From: Alicyclobacillus pomorum DSM 14955
GTDB taxonomy: Bacteria > Bacillota > Bacilli > Alicyclobacillales > Alicyclobacillaceae
DNA: 64,000 bases
Direction: 5' to 3'
Assembly (NCBI RefSeq): GCF_000472905.1
Contig: NZ_AXAR01000002.1
Span: 1-64,000 of the forward strand
Shown here: one piece after another, positions 34,012 to 41,936 of the stretch
How the letters are laid out: every line of letters starts with the position of its first letter
Position numbering within the stretch: the first letter of the stretch is position 1
Translations under genes and position numbers: made by a program
Notes under the pieces: generated by a model
What the model was told of the DNA's origin: nothing
Seen by the model: only the letters and a program-made list of their open reading frames with translations
The model's database searches: none

Positions 34012-35004
34012 TTAAATGGTGGTATTGGCGTTCGAAACAAATTGTGATTCTTGGTCCCTTTCAGCACGCTTGCGCAACGCCAGGAGTGTAATGAACTCAT
34101 AGATAATGTTGGCGGCAGACATCGCAGTGATTTGACCGTGGTCGAATTGTGGAAGCACTTCAACGAGGTCGAATGCCACGAAACGAATGTCCGTCAACCC
34201 ACGCACCAGCGCCAGCGCGTCGTCAATACTCACACCAGCAACCTCGGGCGTTCCGGTTCCCGGTGCATAAATCGGATCCAGAAAGTCGATATCAAACGAC
34301 AGGAATGCCGGTCCGCTGCCAACCCGTTCCTTGATGATGTCCAGCGTCCGCTCCACCCCGAGTTTCTTGAACTGGTTGGTTGAGTAGACCTCAAACCCAA
34401 GGTTTCGAGCGTCATTTAAATCTTCAGGGCCGTACAGTGATCCGCGCATGCCCACTTGAATGGATCTCGAAACATCCAACAGCCCTTCCTCCAACGCGCG
34501 CCGGAACGGCGTACCATGGTTGTACTTCTGGCCAAAGTAGATGTCCCACGTATCGGAGTGTGCATCGAAGTGTACCAGCGCCACTGGGCCGTATTGTCTG
34601 GCGACTGCGCGCAATTCTCCCAGCGTAATGGAGTGATCTCCCCCCATTGCAATCGGTATAATGCCGCGCTCTAAAACGGGCGTCAGTCCCTCCACAATCT
34701 TGTCGTATGTTTCCTGGATGTACCCTGGGATAACGGGGATATCGCCGTAGTCTACGCCTGACACGTAGTCAAACACATTGATGTCCTGTTCTGGATTGTA
34801 CGGCCGCAACAGAATAGAAAAGTCCCGAATCGCACCTGGGCCGAACCGCTGTCCAGTACGGAATGAAGCGCCCGAATCAAACGGAATCCCTGTAATGACA
34901 AAGTCCAAGTCGCCATCCAGTGATTCAACGTATGGCATGCGAGCAAATGTCCGAGGTCCACAGAATCTCGGAGACTGAAAAGAGTCCTTTGGTTGGTAGT
35001 GCAT
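34012..35004 (-). CDS. speB: Agmatinase-family ureohydrolase
   Basis: The 330-residue enzyme has all manganese ligands of the arginase/agmatinase fold: MGGDHSITLGE (His124), VHFDAHSDTWD (Asp147, His149, Asp151) and SFDIDFLDPIYAPGTGTPEVAG. It hydrolyses a guanidino compound to an amine and urea. Agmatine, 4-guanidinobutanoate or 3-guanidinopropionate are the possible substrates; the gene symbol is only for the family. GAGGAGG precedes the ATG at 35004; the open frame upstream to 35262 runs through the sigma-54 promoter and is not coding. It is first in the operon. Confidence 0.85.
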   Translation of the reverse strand: MHYQPKDSFQSPRFCGPRTFARMPYVESLDGDLDFVITGIPFDSGASFRTGQRFGPGAIRDFSILLRPYNPEQDINVFDYVSGVDYGDIPVIPGYIQETYDKIVEGLTPVLERGIIPIAMGGDHSITLGELRAVARQYGPVALVHFDAHSDTWDIYFGQKYNHGTPFRRALEEGLLDVSRSIQVGMRGSLYGPEDLNDARNLGFEVYSTNQFKKLGVERTLDIIKERVGSGPAFLSFDIDFLDPIYAPGTGTPEVAGVSIDDALALVRGLTDIRFVAFDLVEVLPQFDHGQITAMSAANIIYEFITLLALRKRAERDQESQFVSNANTTI

Positions 35005-35054
35005 CGAAATTCCTCCTCGTACCCCTGTGAATTGGTTCTTACACCTCTCAGACA

Positions 35055-35070
35055 TGCAAATTCCGTGCCA
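35055..35070 (-). promoter_or_regulatory. Sigma-54 (-24/-12) promoter
   Basis: Minus strand TGGCACGGAATTTGCA matches the TGGCAC-N5-TTGCA consensus at every position. It lies about 50 bases before the ureohydrolase start, and a sigma-54 activator gene is directly upstream. Confidence 0.88.
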
Positions 35071-35286
35071 AACCAGATTGTCGCCGCGACAATGCACGGT
35101 TCGCGGAAGTGGAGATGGAGAGGAAAACATGGACTGACTTGTCGCTATACGCAACATCACGGGCCATTCCGACGGATCCGGGAGATATCTTATAAGGACT
35201 TTCCAGTTCATCCCCTCGTTCTGGACGTTCCTTATACGTTTTTGAATAACTTGCGTCGGCATCCCGGAAAGGACGTTCGTCCACTC

Positions 35287-35312
35287 TTATACAACATCGT
35301 ATAGGTATACAA
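35287..35312. promoter_or_regulatory. Candidate enhancer (activator-binding) repeats
   Basis: Clustered TATAC/GTATA half-sites in partly palindromic arrangement, about 220 bases upstream of the sigma-54 promoter, a normal distance for an upstream activating sequence. Evidence is only symmetry and position. Confidence 0.35.
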
Positions 35313-35322
35313 AATTGCATAA

Positions 35323-36738
35323 TCACCTTCCCTTGGTAATCCCGTAACGCTGAAGTTTTCGAACCACGGAGGCTTGGCTAATTCCTAATTCCCGCGCCAT
35401 TTGTGTTGTGCTCTTACCTGCATTTCTCGCCTCCAATAAAATCTGTTTCTCAACTTCAGCTAACATTTCCGGTAAGGTTCCACCCGGACGATGAGGCTTC
35501 CTCCGAACGTCAGATGGTTCAAAGAACTCACGGGGAAGCATAGGTTCGTCGATGATAGGTCCGTCCACCGTCACGATGAGCCGTTCAATCAAATGTTCGA
35601 GCTCTCGAACATTCCCAGGCCACGCGTAATTCCTTAATCGCTCGTAGACGTTCTCTGAAATCGTCTTCCGAAGCCCGTATTGCGTGTTGAATTTCTCGAG
35701 CATCTGCTCGGCGAGCACGCGAATATCATTCGAGCGTTCCCGCAGTGGAGGAATTCGGATGGGTACAACGTTGAGGCGGAAATAGAGGTCTTCACGAAAT
35801 CTTCCTTTCTGAACAAGGTTCTCTAAGTTTCGATTGGTCGCCGCAATAATCCGAACATCGCTCTTCATTTCTTGCGTCCCGCCAACACGCCGAAAACGCT
35901 TTTCCTGGATGACTTTCAACAGCTTCACTTGAATGGATAAGGGTAATTCCCCAATCTCATCCAGAAAAATTGTGCCTTTGTTCGCGAGTTCAAACAGGCC
36001 TATCTTTCCGCCCTTTCTCGCACCCGTAAACGCCCCCGACTCATAGCCAAACAACTCGGATTCGAACAACGACTCCGGAATGGCGCCACAGTTCACCTCA
36101 ATGAACGGGCCGTCCGCTCGAGCGCTCAGCTGGTGAATGTAACGCGCATACAAGCTCTTCCCAACGCCCGACTCGCCGAGCAGCAACAAGGTGACGTCAA
36201 TTTTTGCAACACGGTGCATGATCTCCACGGTTTTCGCCATGTCATCCCCAAATACAACGGCTTCGCCGCCACTGAGTTCTCTTTTTCGCAGAAGCTCCAG
36301 TTCACTGGTCATCCGCATCATTTCCTGTCGAAGCTCACCGAGATGTTGCTGCAGCTCCATCATCTCCGTGACGTCATGTGTGTAGCTGACCACCCGCATA
36401 ATGCCCCCTGACTCGTCAAAGACAGGTACCGCAGTGACTAAAACCTTTTTGTTATCCCGTGCCTGCTGGACCATTGAAATGCGTTTGCGTTCTTGTAGGA
36501 CCTTTTTCGTAATGGAAGGTTTGAAAACCCCTTGACGTTCCAGCTCTTCCACATTCTTTCCAATAAACGCTTCCTTGGATAACCCATACAATCGCTCACA
36601 CGACCGACTGACATTTAAGATATGGCCATTTCCATCAGTAATCACGAGATCGCCATGGAACGAGTTCAATATCGCTTCCAGGTCAATCTGCGCTTGAAGC
36701 AGACGCTCGTAGTCCCTGCGTTCTGGCAGCGTCATCAT
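35323..36738 (-). CDS. Sigma-54-dependent transcriptional activator (PAS-AAA+-Fis HTH)
   Basis: The 471-residue enhancer-binding protein has an N-terminal PAS sensor (about 20-130: LVITDGNGHILNVSRSCERLYGLSKEAFIGKNVEEL), an AAA+ domain with Walker A GESGVGKS, the sigma-54 contact loop GAFTGAR, Walker B IFLDEIGELP and arginine-finger region, and a Fis-type helix-turn-helix at the end (STTQMARELGISQASVVRKLQRYGI). GGAGG is 6 bases before the ATG at 36738; the frame upstream to 36918 has no support. It very probably activates the adjacent sigma-54 promoter when its PAS domain senses the operon's substrate. Confidence 0.9.
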   Translation of the reverse strand: MMTLPERRDYERLLQAQIDLEAILNSFHGDLVITDGNGHILNVSRSCERLYGLSKEAFIGKNVEELERQGVFKPSITKKVLQERKRISMVQQARDNKKVLVTAVPVFDESGGIMRVVSYTHDVTEMMELQQHLGELRQEMMRMTSELELLRKRELSGGEAVVFGDDMAKTVEIMHRVAKIDVTLLLLGESGVGKSLYARYIHQLSARADGPFIEVNCGAIPESLFESELFGYESGAFTGARKGGKIGLFELANKGTIFLDEIGELPLSIQVKLLKVIQEKRFRRVGGTQEMKSDVRIIAATNRNLENLVQKGRFREDLYFRLNVVPIRIPPLRERSNDIRVLAEQMLEKFNTQYGLRKTISENVYERLRNYAWPGNVRELEHLIERLIVTVDGPIIDEPMLPREFFEPSDVRRKPHRPGGTLPEMLAEVEKQILLEARNAGKSTTQMARELGISQASVVRKLQRYGITKGR

Positions 36739-37049
36739 TCGCTCCCCTCCATTTACCCGATTCTTCCGATATCTTTCATCTCGAAAATATAATTTTTGAT
36801 ATGCCTTCTGCACGCGCAGAGGTAGAGGTGCGCATGGAACACCCGTATCTACAGAGGCTGCTACAATGGAACATAGGCACGTTTCCCTTGATACATGGAC
36901 TGTCTCGCGGTCCGTCACGTGCGAAGGATTTTGTCACGCACATCCGTGCACTTGGTTTCTCGATGAATGACCATAAACCCTTGTCGCTCCTGGGCATTCG
37001 ACTACGGATGGCGTGCCTCACCTTCACCTTCTGAACCCAAGGAGTGCAT
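36739..37049. other. Intergenic region between the activator gene and the nat pseudogene
   Basis: 311 bases with divergent gene starts on both sides. Promoters are expected but no confident box, repeat or RNA fold was found. Short open frames on both strands lack family features. Confidence 0.35.
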
Positions 37050-37812
37050 ATGATGGATGCAACAGCGTATTTAGAACGCATAAACGCAAAAGTTGGATCA
37101 ACAGATCTTCAGTATTTACGTTATCTACAACAGCAGCACTTGTGCCATATTCCTTTTGAGAACCTAGATGTGTTATAGAGAAACGAAATCATTTTGGACC
37201 AAAACCGTTTCTTTACGAAAATTGTTGAAAGAAAACGCGGGAGGTTTGTGTTACGAACTAAATCGTTTATTTCAATGGTTGTTAACAGAACTAGGATACC
37301 GGGCGAAATTAGTCGCTGCTACGGTACTCAATGAACAGGGTGAATGGGTACATCAGGACAGCCATGCGACGACCATTGTGTCCCTTGATGAAAAGAGTTA
37401 CGTAGTAGATGTTGGGTTTGGAGATTGTGTTCGAGAACCTCTACCTCTTTCAGGAGAAGAAATTCACGATGTAAGTGGTACGTATCGGATTATTCCTGTT
37501 ATAGGTACAGCGCTGTTCGACTTACAAAACAAGCAGGGCGAAAAGTGGATCACAAAGTTCCGTTTTTCAACCGAAGAGAAGCAACTCAAACAGTTTCATG
37601 AAGCCTCTCGGTTTATCCAAACATCGGATAAATCCCCTTTTACGCAAGGCCGCATTGTAACCATTGCGACGCCTGACGGCCGCATTACACTTTCTGGTCA
37701 CACGTTGACGATGACACACGGCGACAAGAAAATGAGAAAGAGAATACGGGAAGATGACGTTCCTGCGATTCTGCGCCAGTATTTTGGAATGGATGAATTC
37801 GTCCCCATGTAA
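37050..37812 (+). pseudogene. Arylamine N-acetyltransferase, disrupted by a stop and a frameshift
   Basis: From the ATG at 37050 (AAGGAG before it) the frame reads MMDATAYLERINAKVGST ... HIPFENLDVL, then hits TAG at 37176-37178 where the family continues; the same frame goes on as RNEIILDQNRFFTKIVERKRG. A +1 shift at the GGG run 37239-37241 moves to the frame coding GGLCYELNRLFQWLL with the catalytic Cys, DSHATTIVSL (His) and VVDVGFGD (Asp). The C-terminus is intact to 37812. A one-base G insertion and a point mutation explain the damage. Sequencing error is possible for either, less likely for both. Confidence 0.8.
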
Positions 37813-37845
37813 AACGGGCCGAGGTGCAAAACCTCGACCCGTTTT
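37811..37845. terminator. Bidirectional terminator (repeat copy 2)
   Basis: AAAACGGG and CGAGGT pair perfectly with ACCTCG and CCCGTTTT around GCAAA, between convergent genes. It overlaps the TAA of the nat pseudogene. Nearly identical to the hairpin at 29507-29541. Confidence 0.85.
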
Positions 37846-37866
37846 CCTTCCTCTATTGCGATGTAC

Positions 37867-40086
37867 CTACCACTGAGAAACGGCCTCGTCGTATGGTACG
37901 AGTTCGTATTGGGATGTATTGATGGTTGCCGACGCAGGAACGACGACGTTGTCGCTGCCAGTATACTGCTGATAGCTGTATTGAACCGTACTTGAGCTAG
38001 GACTGGAGGCCACTACGTAGTCGCCAGCGTGCAATGTACTCGAGATTTCAGCCTCTTTGGCATAAGCTGAGCTCCCTGGCGCAACACCTTTCGGAACCAC
38101 TCGATAGACATTGGTCAGGTGTACGTAACGGCCATCAATCCATACACTGCCTTGTCCATTGACTTGTGGCACCTGGTAAAGGTCAACCACTACGCCACCC
38201 ACGAAACCAATCCGGATGGCACTGACAGAGACGCTGCTCGGCAGTCCTTTCGTCAGCGCATTCCACGTCGTTACATCACAGATCCCATTTGCAGTTAAGC
38301 CAGGAGTGGACGCCTGGAATTCCTTTAGCGCCGAGAAAGTCGCCGGACCAAAATCACCATCAGCCCCGCTGCTGCCCACAGAGTATCCGTTGAGAATCAA
38401 CAGCGTTTGTAAGGCTCTGACACCGGCACCCTGTGCGTTTTGCTGCAACTGGCCGGGATAGGCGAGCAAGTTGAGTTGCGCATTCCCTCCGAACTGCCCT
38501 TGTGCTCCGTTTGTCAGATAGATGGGTTCTCCCTCGTTCTTCACCGTCGAGATGGTCGGTACGGACGCAGAGGTGGCAAAGGTGCTCACGTGTTCATCAA
38601 CCATGAATTGATTGACCACCGCAGCAATCGTTGGTGACCAGTTGTCATCCGTCGCGTAGTGTTCGTTCATGCCATCCAGCGTGCCACCGGTGGTTGCATC
38701 GTAGAATGGCCCGGACGGATCCAGATAACTGGTACGTACCATGTAAGCCTGGTAGTGTATGGCGTAATCCTCAGAGGGAAATATCCCTGCGAGACTTGCC
38801 GGATTGGAGTCATAGGCACCGTAGCCATAGATGTTGTTTTTGGCTAGTGCAATACTGCTGTTGCCACCCGCCGATTCTTCCACGGCATGGGCCATCAAGT
38901 ATGTGGCGTTGACGCCGTAACCGTTTTGCGCGTCAATCATGGAGGACCCGAGTCCGTACAGAGCGTATCCATGGCTTCCTAACCAAGCATCAATAGTGCT
39001 TGCACTTTCTGGCGCCTTTGAGACCAATGGGGCGGTCCGATACGGATTTTCCCATTTTCCAGCAAATGCACCGTTAAAGACGGGAACCCCGCTGGAATTC
39101 TTGTGGTCTGAAAGCACATAGTAGTTCACGTAATGTGGAGAATCCTGTGTATTGGTTGCGAAATACAGTACGTTTGGCTTGGCGAACGATGGCACTGTAC
39201 TGCTGCGGAAAAAGTCGATTCCATTTAAGTTCATGTACCACTGGCCATTGACCTCGTGATAATACTGGCTCGGCATATCCACAATGGTATTCGAGGCCAG
39301 ATTGACGACAAATCCATCCGCCTTATGGCTTTCTGCCGTCGCTAAAGACGAATACTTCGCTCCAGTTAGTGTCCCGGCACTGCTACTGTAATAGGCTTCG
39401 TAGGATAAGGATACGGTACTCGTCGTGATGCCAAACAGCGCATTCCAAGTCTGCGGACCGACTTGTCCATCCACCGTTAACCCTTTGCTTTGCTGAAAGG
39501 ATTTAACTGCTGCCACAGTCATTGGACCAAAATCCCCGTCAGCGGTACCACAGTTATAGCCCAAGTGGTTCAACTGGTTCTGAATTTCCTTCACGGCAGT
39601 ACCGGTTGCGCCTTCTTGGATGACCGTGCCGGGATACGCCGGTGCGGAACTGGAGGAAGTGGGTGTTGAACCGCTTGCACTGGAATTTCTGCCACTGCTA
39701 GAACTAGAGCTGCTCTTACGGACGGTGGAAGGGGTACTGGAACCACTTGCACTGGACGATGAGGTCCCGAACAGTTTTGACCAGGTCTGCGGACCAACCT
39801 GTCCGTCTACTGTAATCTTCATTGCCTTCTGGAATCTTTCCACGGCAGATTTGGTCTTAGGGCCAAAAATCCCGTCCGCGGTGCCACAGCTGTAACCCAG
39901 TTTATTGAGCTGCGTCTGAATGGCCTTCACTGCGGTACCGGTAGACCCTTCTTGAATGATTTGACCCGGATACCTCGGTGTCGATTGCGTTGCCGCTTGC
40001 ACCGTTGTCGGAGCGGCAACGGTCACACCTAACGGACTCAGTAAGAAACTTGCGGTACACAACGCTACGAATGATTTCCGTTTCAC
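37867..40086 (-). CDS. Secreted glucosaminidase-like cell-wall hydrolase with three PG-binding domains
   Basis: The ~739-residue protein starts with a signal peptide (KRKSFVALCTASFLLSPLGVTVAAPTTVQAA). Two PG_binding_1 repeats follow (GSTGTAVKAIQTQLNKLGYSCGTADGIFGPKTKSAVERFQ; GATGTAVKEIQNQLNHLGYNCGTADGDFGPMTVAAVKSFQ), joined by a Ser/Thr-rich linker. The glucosaminidase domain has AHAVEESAGGNSSIALAKNNIYGYGAYD with the likely catalytic Glu, and a third PG-binding repeat is near residue 560. GTG at 40086 is chosen since AAGGAG lies 8 bases before it. Domain plan and motifs mark it as a paralogue of the protein at 15413. Confidence 0.86.
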   Translation of the reverse strand: MKRKSFVALCTASFLLSPLGVTVAAPTTVQAATQSTPRYPGQIIQEGSTGTAVKAIQTQLNKLGYSCGTADGIFGPKTKSAVERFQKAMKITVDGQVGPQTWSKLFGTSSSSASGSSTPSTVRKSSSSSSSGRNSSASGSTPTSSSSAPAYPGTVIQEGATGTAVKEIQNQLNHLGYNCGTADGDFGPMTVAAVKSFQQSKGLTVDGQVGPQTWNALFGITTSTVSLSYEAYYSSSAGTLTGAKYSSLATAESHKADGFVVNLASNTIVDMPSQYYHEVNGQWYMNLNGIDFFRSSTVPSFAKPNVLYFATNTQDSPHYVNYYVLSDHKNSSGVPVFNGAFAGKWENPYRTAPLVSKAPESASTIDAWLGSHGYALYGLGSSMIDAQNGYGVNATYLMAHAVEESAGGNSSIALAKNNIYGYGAYDSNPASLAGIFPSEDYAIHYQAYMVRTSYLDPSGPFYDATTGGTLDGMNEHYATDDNWSPTIAAVVNQFMVDEHVSTFATSASVPTISTVKNEGEPIYLTNGAQGQFGGNAQLNLLAYPGQLQQNAQGAGVRALQTLLILNGYSVGSSGADGDFGPATFSALKEFQASTPGLTANGICDVTTWNALTKGLPSSVSVSAIRIGFVGGVVVDLYQVPQVNGQGSVWIDGRYVHLTNVYRVVPKGVAPGSSAYAKEAEISSTLHAGDYVVASSPSSSTVQYSYQQYTGSDNVVVPASATINTSQYELVPYDEAVSQW

Positions 40087-40278
40087 AACCACGTCTCCTT
40101 ACGAACTAGACACAAAAGAATTGCCTAACATCATGGACGCGCTGCACCATCCCTTTCCAGTGGGACCTGCACAACCATAACTGTGGATAAATTAGGCATA
40201 TTGCTCCATAATTCGACAAGAAGCCTCATTTTCCTACAAATCAATAAAAAAACTTTAGAAAATACGGGTGAAATTCAT

Positions 40279-41928
40279 TCAGGTACGAATCACCGGGAGA
40301 ATCAGAGCCGACGGGTACTTGTTATGGTGATAGACGGTTTGCTTCGCGGATTGGAATCGGATGGCCCACGCGATGTCTTCACCCGTATTGGGGTTTCTAT
40401 CGTATTTCGGAAAGGCGCTGGACGCGACATGCAACCGGATGCGGTGTCCGGGCAGAAACACGTGGGCGGTACTCCAACAGTCGATGGTCAACTGCACAAC
40501 CTCTCCCGGCCTCACGAGCTCCGGGGTGTCCAGTCCATGCCGAAATCGCACGCGGACCATGCCGTCGCACAACCGCTGTGCGAACCCATTGGGCCAGACA
40601 TCATGGAGTTGCACCATAAAATCGGTGTCCGGGGCGCTGGACGCGGCAAACAGTTCTACGGTAATCGGCCCGGCGATGTGCAGCGGATCTTCCATGGCCG
40701 CACTGGTGTAGACGAGGACATCGTCCCGTTGGTGAACTTGGCTGTAATCGTCGGGACCGCCAATCTGTTCAGACGTAGGCTTCATGATATACGGCACGGG
40801 GTTGTGCGGATTGTACACGTATGTGTCTGGGGGCTCTCCCGCAGTAGGCGCCTCCAGCGACAACATGCCGTCGTCGGAGCTGTTGTGTGCCTGTCCCCGG
40901 CTGTGCAAATACCAGCGCTGGTAGTCCGCTCGCATGGACGGCCACGCCCGTTCACTTTGCCACTCGTTGATCCCCATAACGAAAATGCGTACAGGATCCT
41001 CCATGTCCGCCCCGTTGTCCATCCCTTTCAACCAGCGGTCAAAAAAGCGTCGTTCGTACGCCTGCAAATCGATGACCGAGTTCCATCCGAAGTCGATGGC
41101 GCCAAGCTTCGTGGACGCGTTGACCTGATGCGGCCAAGGGCCTATCAGTAGCCGCTGCGCCTTGCGAACCCACTCGCTCGGAGCATGTTGCATCATTCCC
41201 ATATAGTTGATGGTGGTTCCCACGAGCTGGTCGTCGTACCACCCGGAGATGTGCAGCACCGGCACGTCAATGTCGTGAAATCGGTTTTGGTAACAAACAG
41301 GTTCCCACCACTGGTCTCCGTACGGATGTTCACACTCTTCTCTCCACACCGGAATGGAACGCCCGACCGCCTCGTCCATGTGGATGAGCGGAAGGTGTTC
41401 GTACACCTTCGCCCAGTCCACGGCGTGGATGTTCTGGACCATTCGGCCACTGGTCAGAAACAGCCAGCACAAATGGGGTGGCTGAGGCACGCCCGTCGGC
41501 CATTCGACAAACGGGTCCGAAGGCGATACGAGGGGAATCATGGCCCGGAGGTGCGGCGGTTTCTCCAGCGCGCAGAGCCACTGTGCTTTCGCCAGATAGG
41601 AGGCTCCCAGCGTCCCCACGGCCCCGCTGCACCACGGCTGTGCCGCTGCCCACTCCACGGTGTCGTACCCGTCTTTTCCTTCGTTTCGATACGGCACAAA
41701 TTCCCCTTCGCTGTCTCCCCGGCCGCGCACATCCACGTTGAGCACCGCGTACCCACAGGTCGCGAAGTAGCGAGCCTGTTCCACCAGGGCGTTGGTCTGT
41801 CGACCGTACGGCGTGCGAACCACAATCACCGGTGCCGACTCCACCCGCTCGTTTGGAAAAAACAAGTCCGCCGCCAACCGCACGCCATCCCGTATGGGAA
41901 TCTCCATACCCCACTTGATGTTCACCAT
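40279..41928 (-). CDS. CocE/NonD-family alpha/beta hydrolase (S15 X-Pro peptidase-like)
   Basis: The 549-residue protein has the CocE/S15 layout: an alpha/beta-hydrolase domain starting IPIRDGVRLAADLFFP, VDVRGRGDSEGEF, the nucleophile Ser in GTLGASYLAKAQW, Asp in ISGWYDDQ and His in LLIGPWPHQV, then a C-terminal jelly-roll domain (DPLHIAGPITVELFAASSAPDTDFMVQLHDVWP). Relatives cleave cocaine esters, X-Pro dipeptides and beta-lactam side chains. No signal peptide, so cytoplasmic. As last gene of the MurR-linked ABC operon, 8 bases after the NlpC/P60 gene, it probably acts on an imported muropeptide part (ester or peptide; inference). Confidence 0.85.
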   Translation of the reverse strand: MVNIKWGMEIPIRDGVRLAADLFFPNERVESAPVIVVRTPYGRQTNALVEQARYFATCGYAVLNVDVRGRGDSEGEFVPYRNEGKDGYDTVEWAAAQPWCSGAVGTLGASYLAKAQWLCALEKPPHLRAMIPLVSPSDPFVEWPTGVPQPPHLCWLFLTSGRMVQNIHAVDWAKVYEHLPLIHMDEAVGRSIPVWREECEHPYGDQWWEPVCYQNRFHDIDVPVLHISGWYDDQLVGTTINYMGMMQHAPSEWVRKAQRLLIGPWPHQVNASTKLGAIDFGWNSVIDLQAYERRFFDRWLKGMDNGADMEDPVRIFVMGINEWQSERAWPSMRADYQRWYLHSRGQAHNSSDDGMLSLEAPTAGEPPDTYVYNPHNPVPYIMKPTSEQIGGPDDYSQVHQRDDVLVYTSAAMEDPLHIAGPITVELFAASSAPDTDFMVQLHDVWPNGFAQRLCDGMVRVRFRHGLDTPELVRPGEVVQLTIDCWSTAHVFLPGHRIRLHVASSAFPKYDRNPNTGEDIAWAIRFQSAKQTVYHHNKYPSALILPVIRT

Positions 41929-41936
41929 GCATCACC

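Larger units (their letters stand above)
35005..35322. other. Regulatory region between the enhancer-binding protein gene and the ureohydrolase
   Basis: 318 bases, no gene. It holds the sigma-54 promoter at 35055-35070, a direct repeat GGACGTTC (35223-35230 and 35271-35278), and a run of TATAC/GTATA half-sites at 35287-35312 that could bind the activator. Confidence 0.5.

Noticed and set aside
34163-35262. N-terminal extensions of the NCS1 permease and ureohydrolase
   Set aside because: Extensions lack ribosome binding sites; the second crosses the sigma-54 promoter. Internal ATGs have strong sites and match the families.
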